64,000 bases of DNA from Mesolinea sp040772305. GTDB taxonomy: Bacteria > Chloroflexota > Anaerolineae > Anaerolineales > Anaerolineaceae. Positions 24,981-33,250 of the stretch are shown in pieces (position 1 is the stretch's first letter; each line of letters opens with the position of its first letter). Position numbers and translations under genes: made by a program. The DNA lies in the NCBI GenBank assembly GCA_040772305.1, contig JAXGYK010000002.1:124001-188000 (forward strand), read 5' to 3'. A model generated the notes under the pieces. It saw only the letters and a program-made list of their open reading frames with translations. It was not told the DNA's origin and searched no databases.

Positions 24981-26046
24981 TTGTAGGATTACAGTACATA
25001 TTGGACAGTGAGTGAGAAAGAATAGCAGGGAATGGAAGTATCCGTTATTGTTATTGCGCTGAAACAAAACAATGAGGAGAAACCATAACCTGCTATGGAT
25101 AAGATAACACAAGATATGAAATACCGACATTCAGTGGTCAAATATGCGCTCAATCAGGGGGTGAGCAAAGCCAGCAGAAAATATAACAAAAGCCGCAGCT
25201 ATATCTATTTTTGGCTCAAGCGCTATGATGGAGATATTCGTTCCCTGGCCTGTCGATCGAGAAGGCCAGAGCATCATCCCCGTCAACACAGCCAGGATGA
25301 GATCGCCTTGATCCGACGCTATCAGGAACGGAATAAAGACCTGGGATTATATGAGCTTTGGTTCAAACTAAGAAAGCAAGGCTATCGCCGCCATTATGTC
25401 AGTCTGTACCGAGTGATGCAGCGGGAAGGATTGGTCAGGCAAAAGAAGCACACAAAGAAAAGATACCAGGCACAAGCCTATGAACAGATGCAATATCCCG
25501 GACAGAGGATCCAAGTCGACGTAAAAGTAGTCCCCAAAGCGTGTATCGTCGATAAAAAGTGGAAACAATATTATCAATACACCGCAATTGATGAATATAG
25601 TCGTTTGAGATATCTGGAAGGCTTTCAGACAGCAGACACATTCTCTTCAGCAATCTTTATTGAGCACGCCATTGCCTGGTTCAAGGGCAGAGGAATTGAG
25701 CTTGAATGTGTGCAAACGGATAATGGAGTTGAGTTCACTAAACGCTTTCTAAGGACCAAAAACGCGCATGATCTTAGCTTGTTTGAGATTGTGTTACGTG
25801 ACAAAGGGATAAGACATAAGTTCATCAGACCCTATACTCCCAGACATAATGGGAAGGTAGAACGAAGCCATAAGGAGGATCAAAAACGTTTCTATAACAA
25901 GTCAAAGTTCTATTCATTTGAGGATTTCAAAAGACAACTGAGAAGACACAATCAGCGTTCTAACCATATACCGATGCGTCCATTGAAGTTCTTATCACCT
26001 GTTCAATTTTTATCTCAGACTGTCCAATATGTTTGACAATCCTACA
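24981..26046 (+). mobile_element. Second insertion sequence type (about 1065 bp, IS481-like)
   Basis: The ends are inverted repeats of about 28 bp: TGTAGGATT, five differing bases, then ACATATTGGACAGT on both sides. One transposase gene lies inside. The flanking 26-bp identical repeats are much longer than the 4-15 bp duplications usual for IS481 elements. They are closer to the 24-29 bp described for IS1202-type elements. The element sits upstream of cstA. Confidence 0.9.
25095..26036 (+). CDS. Transposase with integrase core (IS481-like)
   Basis: The 313-residue protein has an N-terminal helix-turn-helix (about 14-45, ALNQGVSKASRKYNKSRSYI), an HTH_29/HTH_32-like second region, and an rve core with D142 (RIQVDVKVV), D209 (VQTDNGVEF) and E257 (PRHNGKVERSH). 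It catalyses transposition of the surrounding element. GAGGAG lies about 16 bases before the ATG, a wide spacing. The frame is intact, stops inside the element, and shares little sequence with the 1200-bp element's transposase. Confidence 0.9.
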   Translation: MDKITQDMKYRHSVVKYALNQGVSKASRKYNKSRSYIYFWLKRYDGDIRSLACRSRRPEHHPRQHSQDEIALIRRYQERNKDLGLYELWFKLRKQGYRRHYVSLYRVMQREGLVRQKKHTKKRYQAQAYEQMQYPGQRIQVDVKVVPKACIVDKKWKQYYQYTAIDEYSRLRYLEGFQTADTFSSAIFIEHAIAWFKGRGIELECVQTDNGVEFTKRFLRTKNAHDLSLFEIVLRDKGIRHKFIRPYTPRHNGKVERSHKEDQKRFYNKSKFYSFEDFKRQLRRHNQRSNHIPMRPLKFLSPVQFLSQTVQYV

Positions 26047-26072
26047 CAAGTTAATCATTTAACGATAGTGAT
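26047..26072. repeat. 26-bp flanking direct repeat, right copy
   Basis: Exact copy of 24955-24980, immediately after the IS right end. Confidence 0.93.
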
Positions 26073-26523
26073 AAATCTAATAAAATTGTAATTGTTTAGG
26101 CTGGTGAAATCAGCCAAGCCTGAAGATCACCTGCTTTTCCCAGCGATCCGGCAAAAACACCTTGACCATCAAAAAAAATCTTTTTCAAATTTCACTGTTT
26201 CTTTAACCGTATGGCCAGTTCGTGGGCGGCTTGTGCGAACTTATTCCTTCCCCTCCTGAAGGATCCCATCGCAGGTGATGCAGTCTTTCAGAAGGTCAAA
26301 CCCGACTTGGAACGTATGGCTGTAAACCAAGCTGCTGGCTGCTCTGTCTGACCTAAACAATATAACGCCAACAAATTACAACCCAGGTTTGACACTGGGT
26401 TGCGAAACGATTGCTTTAATGTGCCCTTTATAAGAAACAGGTCTTGCAAAAAACCTTTATAAAGGGTTTATATGCTCACAATTAAAGGATTAAAACAAAA
26501 CACAGTTATTAAACAATGTTTGC
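26073..26523. other. Gene-free stretch with hairpins
   Basis: No coding frame is supported. It holds hairpins at 26099-26115 (GGCTG/CAGCC) and 26379-26402, an AAACCTTTATAAAGGGTTT palindrome near 26455, and a 33-bp segment (26337-26369) matching 22223-22255 at 28 positions. Confidence 0.4.
26379..26402 (-). terminator. Probable terminator for the opine-dehydrogenase-like gene
   Basis: CAACCCAG and CTGGGTTG form a perfect 8-bp stem with an 8-nt loop. On the minus strand it is followed by TAATTTGTTG. It lies about 120 bp past the stop at 26524, so assignment is tentative. Confidence 0.4.
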
Positions 26524-27630
26524 CTAGTCTGGCCGTTCGCCGGTTTCAACAAAATGGGTTAGTTCGCCAACACTTAAACCTTGGATTCCCAGTGTTTCAA
26601 CTGTGCGGCCACGGCGCCAGTAATCCGTTCCGTGAATAAAGCAAGAAAGACGAATAATGCTGTCGATGGCAAGGGTGGAAACGCCGAATTGTTTCCCCAG
26701 CGAGGATATGGGCACCAAACTCATTGGTATCTCTTCGGTGATGTAGCGGTGGTTCATGGTTTGAGGTGCCTTAATGCCCATGTAACCGCTCTGGTTGTGC
26801 ATTGCTTCGTACAAATCTTGTCCGTGGGCGTTGTAGGCCATTTCCAGCCATTGCAAGCCTGTGCGCGTGTGCAGTCCGAGTGAAGAGCCTACCGTAACGC
26901 GCTCGCGGTCAAGAACTTCCAAAACTTTGGCTACCGAAGGGGTTACCCCGTCCACATAGAACTCAAAATCACCTTGCCGGGCTTCAATCCAGCCCATATT
27001 CAGCAGGGCCAGAGCCGGGTGGAAAATAGCCCCCATGTTGTTAAGTCCGGTGCTGAGCACGTTTTTGCCATGGATAAATTGTGGGTAAACCCTGTGTACG
27101 GCTTCCAAGGCTTCATGGGTGCGATTGGCAGGTAAAGTAGCCAGAGACACCGAGTCTTTCATGCGAAAGATCCGCACGTGGCTGGGTCCTTCGGAGCGAC
27201 TGGCAAAGATAAAGGTTTCCGCCTCGCCCACCAGGGGGCGGGTTTTTATTCCCTGTTGCCGTAAAACCTCGCAAAATTCGATCGTTCCGCCGGTTCGTCC
27301 CGGGTGCAAAATGACGGTATGATCATCACGCAGGTAAGGGGCAGCCATCATGGCAATCTCCCGATGACCGCTGGACGGTACAACCACCATCACCAGGCTG
27401 GATTCCTTCAGTGCGGCATCCATATCGCTGGTTACTAGTGCAAGGTTTCCAAACCCGCTGATGCCTTCCGGGAAATCCAGGTCAATTCCGCCGCGTTCAG
27501 CAATCACCGAGATATGTTCAAAAGTGCGATTAAAGAGGGCAACAGGGTGCCCCAATAGAGCCATATGCGCAGCCATAGCTTTTCCGCCATTGCCTGCCCC
27601 AATAACCGTGATTTGTTTTTTTATCTTCAT
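26524..27630 (-). CDS. NAD(P)-dependent octopine/nopaline dehydrogenase family protein
   Basis: The 368-residue protein starts with a Rossmann motif (ITVIGAGNGGKAMAAHMA, about 8-25). The opine-dehydrogenase C-terminal domain follows, with NNMGAIFHPALALLNMG (about 196-212), the conserved H in FHPAL and SLGLHTRTG. Relatives reductively couple an amino acid with a 2-oxo acid, or act in reverse. The substrate is not readable. AGGAGAGGCA precedes the ATG. It follows by 14 bp a cobalamin-binding mutase-like gene, suggesting a shared amino-acid conversion pathway. Confidence 0.83.
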   Translation of the reverse strand: MKIKKQITVIGAGNGGKAMAAHMALLGHPVALFNRTFEHISVIAERGGIDLDFPEGISGFGNLALVTSDMDAALKESSLVMVVVPSSGHREIAMMAAPYLRDDHTVILHPGRTGGTIEFCEVLRQQGIKTRPLVGEAETFIFASRSEGPSHVRIFRMKDSVSLATLPANRTHEALEAVHRVYPQFIHGKNVLSTGLNNMGAIFHPALALLNMGWIEARQGDFEFYVDGVTPSVAKVLEVLDRERVTVGSSLGLHTRTGLQWLEMAYNAHGQDLYEAMHNQSGYMGIKAPQTMNHRYITEEIPMSLVPISSLGKQFGVSTLAIDSIIRLSCFIHGTDYWRRGRTVETLGIQGLSVGELTHFVETGERPD

Positions 27631-27644
27631 TGCCTCTCCTTGTC

Positions 27645-29273
27645 TTAGAGGTAAGCTGCCAAACGTTTGGCCTCGCTTATTGGACTGCTATGCTCATCGG
27701 TTGCATCACAAGCGCCATCAATAATGCGGGTCACGATTTTTCCGGGAGCATAGGCATTGTTTTTGAGCTGAGGGGCATCCAGAATACCCAGTTTCACCGC
27801 CTGTGCAAGCGTTTCCGGGTCTGTAAAGGCGTCTTGCACGCTTCCCTGGCATAAGTTTTGGATTGCCTGCAGGGTAAGCCTGGTTTCTTGTATCAGGTGG
27901 GTCTTTCGTTCCTGGATGCGTGGGTCACCCAACGGGTTGGGCTTACCCCTTACGGCACGGTCGATTACATGCCGGGCCATGCGTGAAGCGTCGATTACAT
28001 CCTGCGCAGAGGCGGCATGGTCTGCTTCGGTATGGCCTACAATATGTACAATATGCGGCTCCAAAGCCATCTGCAAGGAGATGCTCGCCGCAAGATGCGC
28101 CCGGGCTGCATTTTCTTCAAGGGGGTAGCTTAGCAGCCCCGTGCGGGTTTGCCGCCAAATCCTAAAGTCTGCGTTTTCCAATTCAGCTAGCATTTCCAAT
28201 ATAGCCAGCATCTTGGCGAGATCCATGCGGTCGGAGCAGCCTGAAGGACTATTAAACATCATCTGGGCGATGTAATCTTTTACACCAAAGCTGCGCGCAT
28301 TCCAGGCCGCCAGGTACGCCGAAGCAATGTAAACCACATCAGGAGCATCGCGCATGCCCCAGTGGTGCGGCTCGTTAAGTTCCACGGGAATACCGCGTTC
28401 CGCATAGTAGCGAATTAGTTTTTGATGTTCGATTATGGATGCTTTGAGGTCCAGGGGACCGCGGCCGTCCATAGCATTGAACCAAAACAGCGGGATGGCA
28501 CACCAGGCATTATGGATACTGCGCAGGTAGATTTCGGCTAGTTTGATGAAATCGTCTGTGCCGGAGTAAGTGCGCATAAGCGGGTAATTGCCGGTGCGCG
28601 AGGCCGCAAACAGGGCAGCGTAATCTGCTTCACTGCGGACTGGCACTCCGCCAGCGCCGCGAGCTTGCGGGTTTTGACGCTCCGGATGGAAGAAGTTGGC
28701 CTGCGCATCCTGGTCGATGCCTAAGGAAATTACGTCCAATGCCTTAGCTTCTGCAATGCGCCGGATCCCTTCCAGGGTAGCCTCCATGGTTGGAAGGCCA
28801 AAATGATGCCGCAGCAAAGGGTAAGGTTTTTTTTGCTGGATTCGTTCCACCAGGTTTTGGGGATAATTTTCCGGGCCGCTAAGGGAAGCATCTTCACCGC
28901 GTAAGAAGGCAAGCAGTTCTTCTGTGGGTTGACTGCCGTCATAAATACGCTCGAAAAAGCCTTGTAGCTGTGCTGCCCGCCTGGCTACTGGCGGTGTGCC
29001 TCCAAAAACAAAACGTACGCCTTTACTATGCAAATCATCGGCTAATTCAGCAAAATTCCCCAGCAGCAATTCGCCTGTTTCCGGCGTAAGTCGGTAAGAA
29101 ACTCCGGCCAGGTCTGCTTTTTCATCCTTGATGGCCTGAATAAAATCTTCTGGCTTAACAGCTGGCCCCAGGAAAACTGTGCGCCAGCCGGCCTCCTGAG
29201 CAAGCTGCAAAAAACTGTAAATCCCGGCTACATGGACGCATTCCCCCAGCGCGCCAGCAACAACGGTTTTCAT
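27645..29273 (-). CDS. Cobalamin-binding mutase-like protein
   Basis: I start at the ATG at 29273, which has AGGAGG six bases upstream. A frame nine codons longer lacks a ribosome site. The 542-residue product has an N-terminal B12-binding-like Rossmann domain (about 1-130). In its loop, ECVHVAG keeps His14 and Gly17 of the DxHxxG motif, with Cys replacing Asp. A large second part is TIM-barrel-like, with LNEPHHWGMRDAPDVVY and MMFNSPSGCSDRMDLAKMLA, similar in style to the catalytic subunits of B12 mutases such as glutamate mutase. The reaction is unknown. It is upstream of, and probably co-transcribed with, the opine-dehydrogenase-like gene. Confidence 0.6.
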   Translation of the reverse strand: MKTVVAGALGECVHVAGIYSFLQLAQEAGWRTVFLGPAVKPEDFIQAIKDEKADLAGVSYRLTPETGELLLGNFAELADDLHSKGVRFVFGGTPPVARRAAQLQGFFERIYDGSQPTEELLAFLRGEDASLSGPENYPQNLVERIQQKKPYPLLRHHFGLPTMEATLEGIRRIAEAKALDVISLGIDQDAQANFFHPERQNPQARGAGGVPVRSEADYAALFAASRTGNYPLMRTYSGTDDFIKLAEIYLRSIHNAWCAIPLFWFNAMDGRGPLDLKASIIEHQKLIRYYAERGIPVELNEPHHWGMRDAPDVVYIASAYLAAWNARSFGVKDYIAQMMFNSPSGCSDRMDLAKMLAILEMLAELENADFRIWRQTRTGLLSYPLEENAARAHLAASISLQMALEPHIVHIVGHTEADHAASAQDVIDASRMARHVIDRAVRGKPNPLGDPRIQERKTHLIQETRLTLQAIQNLCQGSVQDAFTDPETLAQAVKLGILDAPQLKNNAYAPGKIVTRIIDGACDATDEHSSPISEAKRLAAYL

Positions 29274-29459
29274 CGGACCTCCTTCTTGAATTGTAGACAA
29301 ACGTATCGATTCTTAGATTAAAGCTTGCATTTAAGGTGCAAAACAAATAACGACTCAGAGAGTCCCATTGGGTATACCTTGAAAGCAGGTAATGCTTTTA
29401 TACCATGAATACTGTCAGGTTCTTGACAGTTTAGTAGAAGCTTTGGCGCGGCGAATGAA

Positions 29460-30443
29460 TTAGCTCTTGCCCTTACGGATAAAAAGGAAATACAGCACCA
29501 AAAGCAAGCCAACAGCACTGATGCTGGCCATGGTAAGACCAACCTGCTGGCTGCTGCGGAAGACTACGTGCAGCGGCGGTGGAGGCAGGGTTGGAGTGGG
29601 CGTAGGCATGGGGGTAGCTGAAGGAATCGGGGTGCGTGTAGGTTTTTCAACCGTAGGCTGCGGTGTGATGGGAGTAGGTGTGGGCGTGCTGTTGTCGGTG
29701 GGGGTAGGCGTGAAAGCGCGCCGGATGATCAGCCGGTCTCCAACAAACACTTCCTCGGCCGAGGGGCTGTTGCCGGAGTTGACCATTATTTCCTGCATAC
29801 CTACACCATAGGCATCCGAAATCGCCCAAAGACTTTCACCAGCTTGTACAATGTGAATAATTGAGCCGTCGGGGTTAGGGGTTGAAACGGGCACACCAAA
29901 TGTTTGCGGGAAAGGGGTATTCTGCTGCAAGACCGCAATGGGTTGTACGGCTTGGACGCCAGTGTTATCTTGAAATGCTCTATTGTCTGGCAGGTTTTGA
30001 CCACTCGGCAGCACGTTAAGGACGTAGTAAATATTGCTGCCGTCAGTGGCTACACCGGCACCTACTGAACCGCCACTGTGCCCAACCATGGTAGGCCAGT
30101 GGGAAGCATCTGTCCAAAGGGTATAAACAGCATAGTTCGGAGTAAGCTGCATTCCCATCGCAACGTTTTCTGCGATACCCAGGCTGGCAGCTGTGCTGCC
30201 ATCGGCCCGGCTATGCGTCCAGGTTCCCAGACTGGCCATATAGTCAGCATGCGCCTGTGCGCTGGCCATGAGAGCGGCATCAATGCTGTAAGCTTGCAGC
30301 CCTTCCGCGGCGCGCAAAGCATTGACTTCGTTGATTAATGCATAAGCCTCACTGCCCTGAGCTGCCGCTAAATTTACGGAACTGAGGGATAGCAAGAGGA
30401 TGAGAATGCCAAGCGTCAGTTTTCTTTGTATTTTCGTAAGCAC
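29460..30443 (-). CDS. CAP-domain (SCP-like) and LysM protein with C-terminal membrane anchor
   Basis: The 327-residue product has a signal peptide (to about residue 28) and a CAP/SCP domain (about 32-150, with AQAHADYMAS, THSRADG and VGHSGGSVGAG). A LysM peptidoglycan-binding module follows (about 196-243, IVQAGESLWAISDAYGV), then a Pro/Thr linker, a C-terminal membrane helix (about 303-321) and a basic tail. It is held at the wall and membrane. CAP domains in bacteria have poorly known, possibly lipid-binding or lytic roles. The GTG start at 30443 is six bases after TATAAT with no ribosome site, so the message is probably leaderless. Confidence 0.85.
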   Translation of the reverse strand: MLTKIQRKLTLGILILLLSLSSVNLAAAQGSEAYALINEVNALRAAEGLQAYSIDAALMASAQAHADYMASLGTWTHSRADGSTAASLGIAENVAMGMQLTPNYAVYTLWTDASHWPTMVGHSGGSVGAGVATDGSNIYYVLNVLPSGQNLPDNRAFQDNTGVQAVQPIAVLQQNTPFPQTFGVPVSTPNPDGSIIHIVQAGESLWAISDAYGVGMQEIMVNSGNSPSAEEVFVGDRLIIRRAFTPTPTDNSTPTPTPITPQPTVEKPTRTPIPSATPMPTPTPTLPPPPLHVVFRSSQQVGLTMASISAVGLLLVLYFLFIRKGKS

Positions 30444-30449
30444 GCCGCA

Positions 30450-30455
30450 ATTATA
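30450..30455 (-). promoter_or_regulatory. -10 box of a leaderless promoter (CAP/LysM gene)
   Basis: TATAAT on the minus strand ends six bases before the GTG start at 30443. Confidence 0.55.
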
Positions 30456-30517
30456 AACGTAAGTTCAAGGTCTGCGGTTTGAGGGGTAGAATTAGAAAAA
30501 AGCTTTGAGGTGCTTTG

Positions 30518-31795
30518 ATGCTCGATTTGAAATTTATCCGTGAAAACCCTGCGATTGTTCGTGATGGTCTTGAAAGGCGCCACATGGATAGTGTTGTAGT
30601 AGATGAGATTTTGCGTCTGGATGAGGAACGTCGCGCTCTGATTATGGACGTTGAAACCAAGAAGCAAGAGCGCAATGTCGCTTCGAAGGAAATCGGACGC
30701 ATGAAAGACGCTGCTGAGCGGCAAGCACGCATTGAGGCTACGCGGCTTTTGGGTGATGCCATTGCAGAAGACGATAACCGGCTTAAGGCTGTGATCAGTG
30801 AACTGAACGATATTCTCTACCGCGTGCCAAACATTCCGGATCCAGACGTTCCGATGGGAATGGACGATAAGGACAACGTGGTTTTGCAGACCTTTGGTGA
30901 AAAACCCGTTTACGATTTTGAAGTCAAACCTCATTGGGACCTGGGGCCTGCTTTGGGTATTCTTGATTTTGATATGGGCGTCAAGCTCTCGGGCAGTCGT
31001 TTTTATGTTCTTAAAGGAGCTGGTGCACGCCTGCAGCGTGCTTTGATCTTCTGGATGGTCGATTTGCACCAACGACAGGGGTATACCGAATATTACACTC
31101 CCTGGATGGTGAAGGAAGAGGTGCTTTTTGCAGCTGGTGAGCTGCCAAAATTTGCCGAAAACCTCTACCACGACTGGCAGGAAGACTACTGGTGGGTGCC
31201 TACTGCCGAGGTTCCGCTGACTGGAATTATGATAGGCGAGGTCTTCGAAGAAGCGGCTTTGCCCTTGCACCTTACTTCGTACTCCGCCTGTTTCCGGCGG
31301 GAAAAGATGAGCGCCGGCCGCGATGTGCGCGGGATGAAACGCGGGCACCAGTTTGACAAGGTGGAAATGTACACTTATTGCCGTCCGGAAGACAGCGATG
31401 CAGAACTGGAAAAGATGGTGAATGACGCAGCTGAAACCTGCCGCCAGTTGGGGCTGACCTACCGCACGCTTAAACAGTGCACGGGGGATCTGGGCGAGAA
31501 GATGCACAAGACCTTCGACCTGGAAGTGTGGGCGCCGGGTTGTGGTGAGTGGCTGGAAGTTTCTTCCTGCTCGAAAGTAGGCGATTACCAGTCACGCCGG
31601 GCTAATGTGAAGTATCGTCCGGCTGATGGCGGGCAAGCTCGCTTTGTACATACCCTGAATGGCAGCGGCCTGGGCTTGCCGCGAACGATGATTGCAATTA
31701 TGGAGCATTACCAGCAGGCGGATGGCAGCATTCGTGTGCCCGAGGTGCTGAAGCCTTACATGGGCGGGATTGATGTGATCCGTAAGGAAGCATGA
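30518..31795 (+). CDS. serS: Seryl-tRNA synthetase
   Basis: SerS charges tRNA-Ser (and tRNA-Sec) with serine. The 425-residue protein starts at the ATG at 30518 (GAGG seven bases upstream). A TTG one codon earlier is less likely. The N-terminal coiled-coil arm (about 25-100) is followed by the class II core, with YYTPWMVKEEVL, TAEVPLTG (about 234), SACFRREKMSAGRDVRGMKRGHQFDKVE (motif 2, about 260-287) and LNGSGLGLPRTMIAIMEHYQ (motif 3, about 378-397). It is complete. The next gene overlaps its stop by 4 bp. Confidence 0.97.
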   Translation: MLDLKFIRENPAIVRDGLERRHMDSVVVDEILRLDEERRALIMDVETKKQERNVASKEIGRMKDAAERQARIEATRLLGDAIAEDDNRLKAVISELNDILYRVPNIPDPDVPMGMDDKDNVVLQTFGEKPVYDFEVKPHWDLGPALGILDFDMGVKLSGSRFYVLKGAGARLQRALIFWMVDLHQRQGYTEYYTPWMVKEEVLFAAGELPKFAENLYHDWQEDYWWVPTAEVPLTGIMIGEVFEEAALPLHLTSYSACFRREKMSAGRDVRGMKRGHQFDKVEMYTYCRPEDSDAELEKMVNDAAETCRQLGLTYRTLKQCTGDLGEKMHKTFDLEVWAPGCGEWLEVSSCSKVGDYQSRRANVKYRPADGGQARFVHTLNGSGLGLPRTMIAIMEHYQQADGSIRVPEVLKPYMGGIDVIRKEA

Positions 31796-32319
31796 GCGTT
31801 CTCTGGGTACGATTAATCCTGTTCTTCATCGCGCTCTTTGTTAACCTGGGCGGACTGTTTGGCCTATTAATGGTGTTCTTTCCTGGGTTGACGGTGATGT
31901 GGGTGGGACAACTGATCTGGATGCTGTATGTTGGCTTTAATAAGAGCGCCGGAAGCCTGGCCTTTGGCCTGAGCATCTCTGCCTTTACCCTGAACACTGT
32001 CTTGATGATCGTCGGGTCGCTGATTGATAATGTGCTGATGGCTGGAAAGACTAAGTCCAGCGGGCTGCCCTGGTGGGCGACAATACTCATTGTTCTTGAA
32101 GTGATGCTTGGGGGAATCGTATTTACTCCACTGGGCGGGTTGGCACTAGCGTTTGGGACGATCTACCTGCTGCAATACCAGCGTACAGGAAAGGACAAAA
32201 ACAAGGCCTGGGAAGCCACAAAAGAGTTGGGTGTGGGTTTTGGTACTGCGGCACTGGTGCGCTTTGCCATTGGTTTGGTGATGCTGATCGTTTGGCTGCT
32301 GGTTGCAAGTTTCTTATAG
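31792..32319 (+). CDS. DUF456 family membrane protein
   Basis: The 175-residue protein has four to five membrane helices and the glycine-rich pattern of DUF456, visible in LFGLLMVFFPGLTVMWVGQLIW and GGIVFTPLGGLALAFGTIYLLQYQRTG. Function in this family is unknown. The ATG overlaps the serS stop (ATGA), so translation is coupled to serS. This may be only for expression and not function. Confidence 0.75.
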   Translation: MSVLWVRLILFFIALFVNLGGLFGLLMVFFPGLTVMWVGQLIWMLYVGFNKSAGSLAFGLSISAFTLNTVLMIVGSLIDNVLMAGKTKSSGLPWWATILIVLEVMLGGIVFTPLGGLALAFGTIYLLQYQRTGKDKNKAWEATKELGVGFGTAALVRFAIGLVMLIVWLLVASFL

Positions 32320-32498
32320 TGCAGATTCTTGGGAAGCCTGATGAAGGGTAGTCCTGTTCAACGAGGAAAATTGGTCAGATAGATAAGACAGGAGTGCGTA
32401 CAAGACGCAAAGTTTTGTAGCTTTGGGTTTGAGCTGTTTCAATCAGTTAGCCCTAAAGTTGTCACTTGGGCAGAAGACTTGCGCATAGATAATGGGGT

Positions 32499-33248
32499 TT
32501 ATGCTTGTGTTCGGGTATTGCGCACCTCTCGGGCCAGGTAGAGAGCGATGGAACCCGCCACTGCCGCATTCATGGAGCCGATCTTGCCGTACTGGGGCAG
32601 GCGCATCAATTCATCGCATTTCTTGCGTACCAGGTTGCGCAGGCCGCTGCCCTCGTTACCTACCACCAGCGCTACGCCTCCCTCCAGACGCAGTTGCCCG
32701 GGTAAGTGCGAGTGGGAATCTTCATCCAGACCGTACACCCAGGTATCGGTTTCAGCCTTGATACGCTCGATTGCTTGTGCCAGGTTGTACTGGCAGATCA
32801 GCAAGTGTTCCGTAGCTCCGCTGCTGGCATGGACTACGGTCGGGTTTACTTGTGCGGATTGGGAAGAGGGAATGACCACACCGTGAATACCCATAATCTC
32901 CGCAGTACGTAAGAGCGTACCCAGGTTCTGAGGGTCCTGAATCAGATCCAGCAGGAGGAAGAAGGGCGCCTCCGGGGCGGTTTTGGCCCGGGAAAGCAGA
33001 TCCTCCAGGGCGGCATAGGGGTATTCAGAACATTCCAAAGCAATGCCCTGATGATGGCTTGCGAGGTTATCCAGATCAGGACGGGCGGCCTCTTCGACGC
33101 GGATACGCCGGTCACGCGCAAGGCTTAACGCAGATGCCAACTGCCCCTCAATTTTGCTGCCTTTGGCTAATACCAGGCGAAAAATCTGGCGCCGTTTAGC
33201 CCTTAATACCTCATAAACTGGATTACGCCCAACAATCCACTCTTTCAA
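32499..33248 (-). CDS. rlmB: 23S rRNA (guanosine-2'-O-)-methyltransferase RlmB-like
   Basis: The 249-residue SPOUT enzyme begins with the L30e-like substrate domain (MKEWIVGRNPVYEVLRAKRRQIFRLVLA). It ends in the SAM-binding knot with LLLDLIQDPQNLGTLLRTAEIMG (about 98-120), ALVVGNEGSGLRNLV (about 190-204) and MNAAVAGSIALY (about 225-236). RlmB methylates the ribose of G2251 in the peptidyl-transferase P-loop of 23S rRNA. It lies two bases after cysS, a common gene order in Gram-positive-type bacteria. Confidence 0.92.
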   Translation of the reverse strand: MKEWIVGRNPVYEVLRAKRRQIFRLVLAKGSKIEGQLASALSLARDRRIRVEEAARPDLDNLASHHQGIALECSEYPYAALEDLLSRAKTAPEAPFFLLLDLIQDPQNLGTLLRTAEIMGIHGVVIPSSQSAQVNPTVVHASSGATEHLLICQYNLAQAIERIKAETDTWVYGLDEDSHSHLPGQLRLEGGVALVVGNEGSGLRNLVRKKCDELMRLPQYGKIGSMNAAVAGSIALYLAREVRNTRTQA

Positions 33249-33250
33249 AC

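Noticed and set aside
27645..29300. Cobalamin riboswitch upstream of the B12-binding gene
   Set aside because: No B12-box or the expected long structured leader could be found between 29274 and 29459.
29400..29430. CTGTCA/TGACAG hairpin after the CAP/LysM gene
   Set aside because: Stem of 6 bp without a T-run. Too weak to call a terminator.
30416..31507. 363-codon open frame antisense to serS
   Set aside because: Mirror of the serS codon usage. serS has complete motifs and a proper start.
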